From positions 1,008,501 through 1,072,500 of the forward strand of contig JAJTWR010000245.1 of assembly GCA_021613335.1 (NCBI GenBank): a DNA stretch of 64,000 nt. The letters are read 5' to 3'. Shown here in pieces: positions 15,558 to 26,718 of this stretch (the first letter of the stretch is position 1; each line of letters starts with the position of its first letter). Source of the DNA: Whitmania pigra (lineage: Eukaryota; Annelida; Clitellata; Hirudinida; Haemopidae). A model generated the notes under the pieces. That model saw nothing but the letters and a program-made list of their open reading frames with translations, searched no databases and had not been told where the DNA came from. A program made the translations under genes and the position numbers.

Positions 15558-15815
15558 CAGATATTGGATATTTCTATTCCCATTCATATTGGATATTCAA
15601 ATTCACATTGTATATTCATACTCATATTATATATTCATATTGGATATTCACATTTGATATTCATATTCATATTAGATATTTATATTGGATATTCATCATT
15701 CATATTCGGTATTTATGCTCATATTCGATATTCACATTTGATATTTACAGTCATATTCATATTGGATATTCACATCTGGAATGGATATTCATATTGGATT
15801 TTTATATTATATTCT
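15558..15815. repeat. Degenerate minisatellite of GATATTCATATTG units
   Basis: Irregular tandem units built from GATATTCATATTG and GATATTCACATTT, about 250 bp. Open frames in it (I-H-I-G-Y, I-F-T-F-D) are by-products of the repeat. Confidence 0.85.
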
Positions 15816-16218
15816 TGTATTCCTGTAACAGTCTAAGGCTTTTTTCCAATGTTTGCAAACCTTAACCCTAACACTAAAATTAATTTTCCTTGCAATTTGC
15901 AAATAGAAAGTACATAATCCTGACAAATATTTTTTTCTTAAAATTATTAGAGCAAAAAAATGTCATCATTAAAAATTTTTACAATTAATTGATTAACATA
16001 AATATATATTACTAGCTGTTTACCCGGCTTTGCCCGATAATAAATTAGAGTAAACTTTATATATATTATAAAAAAATTTTATTAACACAATACTTGGTTA
16101 TAAACAACATTCTTGGTCTCAACCCCTGGAGCAAGAATACAATTTTTCAACTCTGACAGCAGGATACATTTGCAAGGATTTTGCTGTGTCCTGAGATACC
16201 AAGATATTACACCTGGAA

Positions 16219-16356
16219 TGCATCGAGGAAACTTCTGTAAAAGGAAAATCGGCCAGCCTGTTTCTAGAAATGATGCAGTCACGAGTGACGCATTGAGTCG
16301 AGTATACACTGTTCGCCTAATAAGGCTGAATGCTTTTACCTTAGGATGCTTCTACA
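16219..16356 (+). repeat. Candidate 5' LTR of a decayed Gypsy element
   Basis: A 138-bp block starting TGCAT and ending TCTACA. It recurs in the same orientation with the same length at 20281-20418, and the similarity stops at both ends of the block. TG...CA ends and the position just after a pol-like C-terminus in the second copy fit a pair of short LTRs. No target duplication is visible. Confidence 0.45.
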
Positions 16357-16520
16357 CTCACTAAAATCGCAAATTTTTCGGGAAACGAATAAGTTCAAAG
16401 CCCGGAATTGCATCAAACTTCCATCGCCATGTTAGGGTTAGTCAACATTGTTATCAGAGATACTTTTATTTAAGATTTAAAATACATCTGAGCTAAATTA
16501 AAAATGTAATTTTTCCCTTT

Positions 16521-18335
16521 AGACCAGTCATCTAGAGACGTACAAAGATGCAAAAGAAAAAGATAAGAAGGAAACAAAAACTCAACGGAATCATTCGTTG
16601 CTACTATTAAAGGCTGTGGCAGGAGGTATCATCAATGAAAATTCTCGTTCTCTGACATACAATGATTCCAATCCAAGGCAAAAAGTCATCACAGAAGGAA
16701 TTGTGAAACATCTTGCAGCCGAACAGTGATGGGCAAATCAAATCGCGATTTAGGCAAGGTTGCGATTCGATTTGAACATTGTTGGATTCGATTTTGGCCT
16801 CCGCGATGCCTTTTTTTGATTCGATTTGAAAAAGCAAACATTGAAATAAAGATGGTTTTATATTTTTGTAGGTTACATGCTTGTTGTTCTACTTGTAGCA
16901 TTACCACCTTTTAAATATGTCCGAGTTAGATAGCAGGAAATATGGGATTTTAGGACGGAAAGCCGTTCATTTTAACCAATTATAGGAGTAAAATTCCACT
17001 GGTTTGACGAAGGCTTCCAGCTGAAAACAAAGACGGTTGCTTACAGACACTTCGGGTCAAAACATACAGGAAAAAATATTTGTGCAGCTTTTGAGGAAAT
17101 ACTGTCAGAGTATGGGATACAGAGCATTGACATTAGATATGTTGTTACTGACAATGCCAGAAACATGCTTAAAGCCTTCACAATATTTTCAGAGGAAGCT
17201 GCTAGGTTTGCGTTTGATCATAAAATATAAAGGAAGATAAAAGTGAAATGAGAGAACGTGATGAGGCTTCAGAGCCATTGAATGACATTGATGAAATTTC
17301 AGAATTTTTGTCAGATGAAAATTTCGATGACAATGAGGATATTCTTCAGGACAATCATGTTTTAGGAACAACGCAAACTGGGTTTGATCATTTTTTTAAA
17401 TGGTAATAAAATTGTAAAAATGTCATAAATGAATGTTGGCTGTTAATTTCATTGTGTTTTGCTCGAAAAAAATTGCGAAGCTACGGCATCAGTAAATTTT
17501 GGAAGATTTGATTCGATTTGGGATTTGGGCATTTGGGATTTGATTTGGAATTTTGAGATTTGGTTGTTGAGATTTGAATCATTTTACAAATGATTTGAGA
17601 TTTGACCATTGAGATTCGATTTGAGATTTGCCCATCACTGCAGCCGAAGCAATGCTTCCGCTACGCATAGTTTAAAGTTCAGGTTTTGCGTCTTTTATGA
17701 GAGTTGTGGATCCAAATTATGTTTTCCCAAGTAGAAGGACTATAAATAGAAAATTAACTGGTATATTGCAGACATTAAAAGACAATTTGAAGAATGAAAT
17801 TGAACTACTAATTAATAATTTGAGCGCCAGATATGTACATGCATCAACAGATTTGTGGAGCTGTCGTTCATTTGAACCAATTATAGGAGTGAAATTCCAC
17901 TATTGACGAAGGCTTTCAGCTGAAAACAAACTGCATATAGACACTTTGGGTCAAAACACACAGGAAAAAATATTTGTGCAGCTTTTGAGGAAATACTGTC
18001 AGGGTATGAAATGCAGAGCATTGACATTGGATATGTTGTTACTGACAATGCCAGAAACATGCTTAAAGCCTTCACAATATTTTCAGAGGAAAAGGCTTGC
18101 TTTTGATTGTACACTGGTGTTAGCTGAACAGCTTAATGATTATTTATCAAATTCAGCAAGGAATGTACAAAGTCTACTCAATTATCCAACTGCTTTGTGC
18201 TGCATTCATCAAGCTTAATTCGACATTACCAAGTTTGGCGGCAGTTGAAAGACTTTTTAGTGTAGCAGGGCAGGATTTATGTAATAGACGATGTAAATTG
18301 TCGGATAATCATATCGACATGATGATTTTTTAAGA
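16521..18335 (+). pseudogene. hAT-family transposase, broken and interrupted
   Basis: The frame begins near L-E-T-Y-K-D-A-K and runs to V-K-H-L-A-A-E, is cut by a second element (16724-17640), and resumes A-M-L-P-L-R-I-V. A TAA near 17672 follows, then R-V-V-D-P-N-Y-V-F-P-S-R-R-T and, after frameshifts, V-V-T-D-N-A-R-N-M, a typical hAT stretch near the second catalytic Asp. It jumps by an internal deletion to the C-terminal dimerisation domain L-P-S-L-A-A-V-E-R-L-F-S-V-A-G. Stops, frameshifts and the deletion make it non-functional. I did not find its own terminal repeats. Confidence 0.8.
16724..17640 (+). mobile_element. Nested hAT element, 917 bp, with TIRs and 8-bp TSD
   Basis: Ends are perfect 16-bp inverted repeats, CAGTGATGGGCAAATC at 16724-16739 and its complement at 17625-17640. 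The 8-bp duplication CAGCCGAA flanks it at 16716-16723 and 17641-17648, the size typical for hAT. Joining the flanks restores the reading frame of the outer transposase at that point. The interior carries a damaged piece (about 16970-17220) that resembles the outer transposase at 17875-18110, plus an acidic stretch around 17250-17400. It is a non-autonomous or degenerate hAT relative. The inner ends are rich in GATTTG/CAAATC sub-terminal repeats. Confidence 0.88.
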
Positions 18336-18776
18336 GATCGCCTAAATCATCCACTGTATACTTTTGTTTTAGATTAATTTGGACAATAAAATTTTGTTGA
18401 TAATGTTGCACTAGTGTAAATAAATATGCTATTAATTATGTCTTGTTATGTTCAGTTGTCCTGAAAATTAATTTTATCAAATGTTAACTGAAAAGTGTAA
18501 GAGAAAATACCAAAGAAATTTGATTAAAGACACACAGACTGGAAGACTGACGGTTATCCTCTTTATCGCCTCTGTCTCGCTCCAGCAGATGGAGGATTCA
18601 TACACATCGGCACAAGTGAAAATACAAGGCAGCAACAACAAAGTAGAAATCAACAACCGTGGATTGTGCCATTGTCTCCACTATTGTCAAAAATCTTTAA
18701 AACACTTATCAATGTAACAGTACTGTAACGGTGTGAAATCAATTAACTACGTGTGCAAGTATATTATAAAAGGTAG

Positions 18777-19076
18777 TTGTATGGCAAGTTTCTAATTAAT
18801 GCTATGAAACAGGACACTTCAACATCAAGCAGCACTTCAGAGGAGGAACAGGGACCTAGCAGACCTATGAAGAGAAAAGTGCATCCACTGCCATCACAAC
18901 ACAAATGCTTCAAGCAGTCAATGCACATGACTGAAATGATAAGCCGGGACAAATTTAGTCCTCGTTGCAGGCTTCCAGGATGTATTGGTAGAACAACTTT
19001 TAGATGTCAAACTTGTAATGTACATTTGTGTCTAACAGCACAACGAAACTGTTTCGCCAAATTTCATAACAACTGA
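18777..19076 (+). pseudogene. piggyBac-like transposase C-terminal fragment
   Basis: A 99-codon frame ends with C-R-L-P-G-C-I-G-R-T-T-F-R-C-Q-T-C-N-V-H-L-C-L, then C-F-A-K-F-H. This zinc-binding cysteine/histidine pattern is typical of the C-terminal end of piggyBac-derived transposases, preceded by an acidic serine stretch. The catalytic domain is absent upstream, so only a fragment remains. The assignment is from motif memory. Confidence 0.55.
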
Positions 19077-19185
19077 TAGAGACCCATTGCGCACTACAGT
19101 GTACATGACAATATTACTTTTATCATTATGTATATTCATAATTAAACTTTTTAGTTACTTTCATTGACTCTTAAGTGTTATAAAA

Positions 19186-20240
19186 TTGAAAAAAAAAGTT
19201 CCAAAATTTTTGCGCCTTGTATTGGTGGGTCTGTGGAGGATATACATTTCGATAAGATACGGCAAACCTTGCCGAAGAATGACGGTTGTTCATTCATATG
19301 TTCAATATACATTTAACGGCCTCGGAATTTCTGGACAAGCAGGAGAGCATCAAGATAGCCATGCTTCTCAGCTACCTGGGACCGTATGCTCTTCCAATCT
19401 TCAACGCATTCACATTCGACAGAAACTCGGATGCTAGCAATTTGGAAGAAGTGATCAAGAAGTTTGAAGCATATTGTACGTCGAAGACAAACTCGATCAC
19501 TGAGAGGGTCGCTTTTTGGCAGTTATCACAGCTGCCTGGGGAACCGATAGACGCATTTGTTACCAAACTGAAGAACCAAGCAAAGTCATGTGAGTTCGGA
19601 GACCAAGTGGAGTCTATGATGAGAGACAGGATCGTACTCGGATGCGCGGATCGCTCGCTCCTTGAAAGATTCATTCAAGACGACAAACTCACTCTCGAAA
19701 GAGCAATTAACATCTGCAAAGCATCGGAGTCATCCAAAGCCCAGGTTTAAATTATTACTGGCGACAACTCAGCGGTGCTAGCTATAAAGAGCGCAAAACC
19801 ACATACCAACAATCTCCAAGCATTGCCCAGCGTACGGCAAGCAGTGCTTGTCCTGTGGCAAACAGAACCATTACGCCAGATGTTGTAGAAATACCAGAAA
19901 AAGAAAGACAGAAAAGCATTTGAAGCATTGAAAGACAGCATATTGAAAGCACCAACATTGAGATTTTTTGATCCTAACAAGCAGATCACAATCCAAACTG
20001 ACGCTTCTTCATCAGGATTAGGGTCTTGTCTTCTTCAAGAAGGACAACCGATAGCATATGTTTCAAAGAGCTCTAACAAATGCAGAAACACGCTATGCCC
20101 AAATTGAGAAAGGCAAGTGGACGATAAGCCTGACGCTCCTCGATCGTACATTGTGACTACAGAGTCGGGTGGTAAACTCAGGAGAAATCGGTGTCATCTC
20201 ATAGCCACAGAGGAATCTCCTCCAGTCATTGCAGTTCCGA
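19186..20240 (+). pseudogene. Ty3/Gypsy-like retrotransposon remnant (gag, RNase H, integrase tail)
   Basis: A gag-like frame at 19286-19750 has L-S-Y-L-G-P-Y-A, F-W-Q-L-S-Q-L-P-G-E-P-I-D-A-F and R-D-R-I-V-L-G-C. At 19905-20115 comes an RNase H piece (F-F-D-P-N-K-Q-I-T-I-Q-T-D-A-S-S-S-G-L-G and G-Q-P-I-A-Y-V-S) with a frameshift before A-E-T-R-Y-A-Q-I-E-K. At about 20150-20215 comes an integrase-tail-like T-E-S-G-G-K-L-R-R-N-R. Protease, reverse transcriptase and most of integrase are deleted, so the element cannot be autonomous. Confidence 0.7.
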
Positions 20241-20280
20241 CGGACGAGCCCATAGAGGTCAGTAAAAACAACCAAGAGAA

Positions 20281-20418
20281 TGCATAGGGGAAACGTTTTA
20301 GTAAAAGGAAAATCGGCCAATCTGTTCCTAGAAATGAAAAAGTGACTCATTCGGTCGAGTATAAGACTGTTCACCCTAATAATAACGCTGAATGCTTTTA
20401 TCTTAGGATGCTTCTACA
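20281..20418 (+). repeat. Candidate 3' LTR of the Gypsy remnant
   Basis: Second copy of the 138-bp TGCAT...TCTACA block (see 16219). It follows the integrase-like tail and a purine-rich AACCAAGAGAA stretch that could be a polypurine tract. Confidence 0.45.
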
Positions 20419-20912
20419 TCCAGTACCAGGACCAGCATTGCAACTTTACCGGTCGTTTTGCGGGCGCGCAATTTTATACGTGACTAACCAAAAAAAAAAT
20501 ATCGCAAATGCTCTCGCACTGTCTTTCCTTAAAGAAGCGAAGCGATGAAAGATCTTAACTAATATTAAGCTCTTTGGTCATCTTATTAATACAAATTTAC
20601 AGAGGTGCGAGGTATGTCAATATAAAGATTCTGAATATTGCAATTTAAATTTTTATAGTTTTAATATAATTTTTAAAATGTTCTAAATTATAAAACGGAA
20701 AGTTTACAATATAAATTAAAAGCTTACGCCATGAATATTAATCAGCATGCGCCTAAGCTCGCCAGCATACGACCAGAAGAGGGATTTTGGCAATAAAAGG
20801 CAAAATAATTTTTCGATTTTTTTGCAAAGTAGACTAAACTGACCCCATACTTGAAGTACTTAAGTGTTTCAAGTTTCAATCAAATCAGTTCAGGATTAAA
20901 GATTTATATAAA
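20419..20912. other. Spacer, no gene seen
   Basis: Unassigned sequence between the Gypsy remnant and the ATT array. Confidence 0.5.
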
Positions 20913-21101
<189 letters not shown>

Positions 21102-21438
21102 TGTAATGCATTCATTTTTTACATTATATTGTAATATTACCGTGTGATAGCTTGTTGTTATCTTATCAGTAAAGGTGCTAAAAGCGTTTTACGTTTGGTC
21201 TACAATAAAATTGCTTCTCGTTCATAATTGATTTGCAGGAAAACAATAACATGTTTGTTTCAAAACACAGAAGAATGTTATTCAATGTCTTTAATAACAA
21301 CAGATTGGAAATCAGCCATTTTGCAGTGGTCGTGATAACAGCGATCTACAAGGTGATTGGAAGGCAACTCCCTATTTTTAAACATTAATAATTTATTTCT
21401 GAAATATAATTCTTATGCAAATGAATAGGGGATGAAAG

Positions 21439-21439
<1 letters not shown>

Positions 21440-21535
<96 letters not shown>

Positions 21536-21574
21536 TATTATTATTATTATTATTTATTATTATTATTATTATTA

Positions 21575-21641
<67 letters not shown>

Positions 21642-21678
21642 GATTATTATTATTATATTATTATTATTATTATTATTA

Positions 21679-21712
<34 letters not shown>

Positions 21713-21756
21713 TATTATTATTATTATTATTATATTATTATTATTATTATTATTAT

Positions 21757-21842
<86 letters not shown>

Positions 21843-21897
21843 TATTATTATTATTATTCTTATTATTATTATTATTATATTATTATTATTATTATTC

Positions 21898-21930
<33 letters not shown>

Positions 21931-21988
21931 TTATTATTATTATTCTTATTATTCTTATTATTATTATTTATTATTATTATTATTATTA

Positions 21989-22025
<37 letters not shown>

Positions 22026-22040
22026 TATTATTATTATTAT
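21440..22040. repeat. (ATT)n array, about 600 bp
   Basis: Long imperfect ATT array with scattered TTAG, TTCT and slip variants. All open frames here are poly-Y/L/I/N artefacts. Confidence 0.97.
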
Positions 22041-22341
22041 ATCGAAAACGCCAAATAATTTTGATCTTCTCCCGGTTTTTGCGGTCTTAAAGCAAATTTC
22101 CAAAATTGCAAACTGCTATACACGACCAGTTCTCAAAAAAAAAAAAACAACTTCATCGACATCGAAAAATATCTGCCGAATAACAGAAAATCACTGAGGC
22201 ACGCGAACCTACTTGTCGATATGAAATCATGCGATGCAAGCAGGTGTTCATTTCTGATTGATTCTACGTAATAAATACCATTGACAAACACCTGTCCAGT
22301 CCGATGCAGAAGAATTTGAAGCTTTGATCTGTTGAGAAAAG

Positions 22342-24028
22342 ATGAAGAATTACGCGCCACTTGCAATCGTCATCTGCTTTGCCGCATGTTGGTGTAGTTA
22401 ACAAAATCAAATCGTTCGGCTTAATTAGTTCATGGACCTTATAATGGTTGACCGAAATAAATGATCATCATTGATAATATTAAATTCGTAAATAAATAAA
22501 ATACGAATTGAATTTCAGCCATTTATGGAATGATAATGCTGCCAGAGGGCTACGAAAATGTTTCAAGAACATTCGAAGGCTACGAAAATCAGGTATTTAC
22601 AAAGTTAAAATGTGTTTTTAGAGATTTTTTTCGTTTTTATCCGATGAATTTCAAAACAAAACCTTACAATGTTAAAGAGCAAATGTCATTTTCAATTTAA
22701 AAAAACTAAGTACAATTATTATTTTCTAAAACAACAATTAAAACAAAAACGATTATTTAAAGATTTTATACATTAACGAGTATATTCGATTTTCTTTCAA
22801 GCCCAGACAAGATGTTGAACATGAGCTTTCGCTGATATTGCCAAACGTCCAGGTAAACATAAACATTGATTAGAAGTTCGGAATAATAAAATATTGTTTG
22901 GCCACATGATATTGTTTGCAGCACTTGTAGATTTTATTATTTTATGCGATCACATGAGTTAGAGATGGAGAAATCTGATTAATTGATGTAGCGCAATTAT
23001 AATAAAAAATTGAAAATTCGATTTTCAAAAGCACAATAATAGTCATCAGAATTCATTGACATCTGACTCTCTGGCCCTCACTTTCAGACATACACATAAA
23101 TCAAAAAGTATTCGTCTTTAGTTTAAACACACGACAACATTTTAAGACAAAAACTTACAACTTTACAACTAACAGTTGTTAGAATAATAATTTTAAAATG
23201 ACATCAAACGACTTTCAATTGTAAAGTTCAAGGTCTACAACAATTCAGTACCGAACTATGAAACGGAGGAGTTTTATTTCGGAAAGATTAAAATCGTCGT
23301 CAATAATGAAGACATTGTCATCAAGCCGCCTCATTTCTTCGGAATTCGTGAGCGATATTGCGATTTTGAAGATAATTGTTCCACAACATTGATGAGAACA
23401 ATGAAAATAAATAACTATGATTTTAAAGGCAGTTTATTTAATATGGATTGTTTGAACATCCTTTCAGAACCAAATCTAACGTTTGCTAATGACCTCATTG
23501 GAAAGGTAACCGTCATTTGTAATTATATTCCTCTCTTATTTTTTAAAAACTTAAAATGATGTTTGTCATCAAAATGTTATTTCTATAAAATCTTGACAAT
23601 ATTTCGTAGGACCAGGAAAGTGCTGTCGACACCATCCTTACACAAGTTCCTGCTACCAAGGTGAGCTTTAATTTTTTTTTCCTTAATCACCAGAATTAAA
23701 TTCGTCACAGACTTAAGTCTAAAATTCACTTCATTTCATAGTAAATTTTGTTTTTATTTGTTTATTTATCACAAACAGATATCACAAAATAATATTTTAA
23801 ATTTCATCGAGAAAAAAAAAATTAACCTAAGCATAACAGGCGTAAAATCGTAATTCCCATGAGGCTTTTTATTTTGCCATTTTTTCTTTTTAGATCGTCG
23901 TCCGGTCTCAAGATGGCACGATGATTTGGCAATCCAACAATAATAATGAGGATTACATTCAAGTTGAGGTCTCGCCAGAAGACATGAAGGTCGCTAAGCT
24001 GCCGAAATTCGTCAGAGTTTCTAAGTAG
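22342..24028 (+). CDS. Eglin-like two-domain secreted protein, gene F
   Basis: Seven exons: 22342-22393, 22519-22592, 22802-22852, 23227-23347, 23468-23505, 23610-23660, 23894-24028 (TAG). They total 522 nt, 173 residues. Exon 1 is a signal peptide (M-K-N-Y-A-P-L-A-I-V-I-C-F-A-A). Domain 1: exon 2 with L-P-E-G-Y-E-N-V and end E-G-Y-E-N-Q, helix P-R-Q-D-V-E-H-E-L-S-L-I-L-P-N-V-Q, then loop T-E-E-F-Y-F-G-K-I-K-I-V-V-N and I-V-I-K-P-P-H-F-F-G. Domain 2: P-N-L-T-F-A-N-D-L-I-G-K, helix D-Q-E-S-A-V-D-T-I-L, last exon I-V-V-R-S-Q-D-G with I-W-Q-S-N and F-V-R-V-S-K. Phases are 1,0,0,1,0,0. Part of intron 2, exon 3 and intron 3 is duplicated as a dead copy at 25.1-25.4 kb. The leader donor (T then GTAGTT) is non-consensus after the fifth base. 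Confidence 0.82.
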
Positions 24029-24542
24029 TAATCTTGTGCTACTTCTGTACCCCAGCTTAGATTTATGGAGAACTAACTATTTAAATACCCAAGTAAATTA
24101 AAATCTCAGAGAAAATGGTAATAAATAAAAAAGACGTTATTAGAATTATTGCTAAATAACTACCATTGTGATAAAGATAATAATTAAAGAGCATTATTAA
24201 ATTACCAAATAAATCATGATTACCGTTGTTGACATCATTCTTTGAATCTAACCGCATCCCGCAAGGAGCAATAAACTTGAAAAACCAGTAAAGCAAACAA
24301 TATAAATAATAAAACATAAATTCATGCAATCAAATGTCAGAAATCAAATTGATTTATGATGAGCCACAAGGTCAGTCGAACCTTACCGACTGAAATGTTT
24401 GCTAAAGCTGTTGATCAGACATTTTGAAAATCCAAGCCTAATGAATTTTAGATAATTTTAAAATATGTACATAAAATTATAATTACTGTCACTATAAACT
24501 GTAACAACCTGGGCTTTATGTCTAAATACATCATCGCATCAT

Positions 24543-24895
24543 TTACAAAATGTCTTTGCTCACCTATCGTATCTTGACTACATCCAATCCCCCTTATCTC
24601 TATCATCTCATTCGCCACCGTCACATCCCCGATCGCATCCGCTCATCTTCTACAATTCATCTTCACCAACCGGTTAATATATCATCCATAGTCAACCGAG
24701 GCTTCTCTTATGCCTCGCCTGCCGTCTGGAACAGTCTGCCCCCATCATCCTGTCACAGCCCACGCTCGAGCTCTTCAAGCGCCAGCTGAAGAACTACCTC
24801 TTCAAATCATCCCTTGAAGAACCAAGGCGCTTCTGACGCTACGCTTAAGGCGCCATGTAAATAAACTATTATTATTATTAGTACATAATTAGCCG
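24543..24895 (+). mobile_element. LINE 3' end, second copy, frameshifted
   Basis: Plus-strand relative of the LINE at 4.9 kb. It has L-L-T-Y-R-I-L, N-P-P-Y-L-Y-H-L-I, F-S-Y-A-S-P-A-V-W-N-S-L-P-P, then loses frame by a small deletion near 24745 before the expected L-E-L-F-K-R-Q-L-K. The 3' UTR has GGCGCTTCTGACGCTACGCT and GGCGCCATGTAAATAAAC, followed by a short (ATT)n tail. It is truncated at its 5' end. Confidence 0.78.
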
Positions 24896-24897
24896 AT

Positions 24898-25045
24898 CAT
24901 TACATTTATCCGATCATCGGAGTCTCCGAATCAGATGTATAGGATCTTCATAGGATCAGCCGATCTTTTGTAAACCTAACCGATTCTGCCTGGCTGGGTC
25001 GCGACCATTGACGTTACCATCGCAGGCAGGAATGCAACCCTTTGA
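24898..25045 (-). mobile_element. SINE-like repeat copy next to the LINE
   Basis: Minus-strand blocks GGGTTGCATTCCTG, GATGGTAACGTCAATGGTCG and ACATCTGATTCGGAGACT match the copy at 14.9 kb, and the GGTAA-G-CAA-GGTCG block matches the tRNA-headed SINE at 37.9 kb. Boundaries are approximate. Confidence 0.45.
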
Positions 25046-25089
25046 GCAATCCTCAAATAGGTGATAGGTTATTGCTGTTACATCAGCAC

Positions 25090-25440
25090 AAGATGTTCAA
25101 AATGTGATTTTCAATTTTAAAAAAAAACTAAGTACAACTTTTATTTTCTAAAACCACAATTTTAGGTTTTTGAGCATGAATGAATAAATTCGATTTTCTT
25201 TCAGGTCCAGACAAGACGTTGAACGTAATCTTTCTCTCGTTTTCCAAACGTCCAGGTAAACAAAAACTTTGATTAAAAATTCGGATTAATAAAATATTGT
25301 ATGGCCACACAATATAGTTTGTAGCTTTTGTTTGTCAAATTAGATTTCGCTAAGCGATTACATGAGTTGGACATGGAGATATTTGATTCATTATCATAAA
25401 ATTAAAAATTCCGACCACGGCAGACATTTATATCTGAAAA
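25090..25440 (+). pseudogene. Duplicated dead exon 3 of gene F
   Basis: Sequence from within intron 2 to intron 3 of gene F (about 22685-22985) is repeated here. The exon counterpart is 25206-25255. The acceptor AG of gene F is GG here, and the exon has lost one base, so it is 50 rather than 51 nt and out of frame. No other exons of a second gene surround it. It is a partial duplicate, not a working exon. Confidence 0.8.
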
Positions 25441-26564
25441 GCTTACAAAATACATCATGAGCCATAAACATGCAATTACAAAGTCTGAGTTTGGTATCAT
25501 TTTAACCTTTTATAAAAAAAAAAGTGTAACATCACTTAGGATCTCAATTACTCGACTAGACATAACTAAAACTGATTTATAATAAGTAACAAGATCAAAT
25601 AAACTATGCAAACAGAAATGTTTGCTAAAGCTGCTGATCAAACATTTCAAAAATCTAAGTCTGAAGGACTTTAAAAACTTTAAAAATGTAAACAATCTTG
25701 CGTGGGATATGCCATCCATCTAACAGATGTTTCAGACGTAAACGTGCAAATCAAGGTATATTCTCAGAAATTTTTGTAATTTCATTATTTCCAATTTATT
25801 ATTATGTATATATTTTTTCATTTCATTTTTATTTAGATTTTTCTTCATGTTAATTTTGTTATTATTTATATTTTCATATGCTTATTGCAGCTATTAGGAC
25901 AATTTCCGCACTTTATCGATTACTAAGGACGAAGTTGCTCATCAGCTGTTCATTCATTCACTTAATCATTCACCTCCCATAAGTCATCGGAAAAGCATTC
26001 GTTTATCTCCTCTCCCACGTCCCTAGACATAATTGTCTTCGTAATTTCATAATTTTAAAATATTTACATCACTTTCGCATAGCAACTACTTTAAAATATT
26101 TTAGCTGTCTTAAATCAAATGCTAACAAGACATGCACTCGGACGACTTTTCAGGTTAATAAGAAATTCTGAATTATTAAAAATTTACATCTGAAGTAGTT
26201 AATTACTTTCAATTGCTTTTCTTGTCCGTTCCTCAATTCAGTCCACGACACTTCCACATCGACACACCCTTACTATTTTACACCTCATCTGATCAATAGA
26301 CGGTTTTTTACGTGGGGGCCTTTTAGAAATTTTACGATTACTGTGTCTGGTTTGAGATCACCGAAACCATCACCGCAAAAAGTCACAAACGAGGACAAAA
26401 TAATTTATGAATAAGCTATTTTTAGCTGAATTAAAAATTCAAATATCATTGCAGCGAAACAAATAAACAAACAACGTAATATTTCGTGCTTAGCTTATGA
26501 ATGTTGCCATAGAGAGAGCCTCGCGAGGAACGAATAGGCTGCAGTGAACCATACACAGCGACCG
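25441..26564. other. Intergenic; leader exon of gene G not found
   Basis: Searched for a hydrophobic phase-1 leader exon for gene G without success. No other feature supported. Confidence 0.45.
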
Positions 26565-26570
26565 TATAAA
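26565..26570 (+). promoter_or_regulatory. Possible TATA box upstream of gene G
   Basis: TATAAA in a locally less AT-rich stretch, about 150 bases upstream of the first in-frame ATG of gene G. Confidence 0.3.
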
Positions 26571-26718
26571 GCCCTCATTTATTGCTACCTTTACCTCATC
26601 GTACTCATCGCTTCTCGTTTGGCAAAGTTTTGACGAACTGTTACAGGCAATATTTATGAGATTTCGTTAAATTTTAGAATAATGATTTATAAGTAATTAA
26701 TTTCAATTTGTTGTAGAC

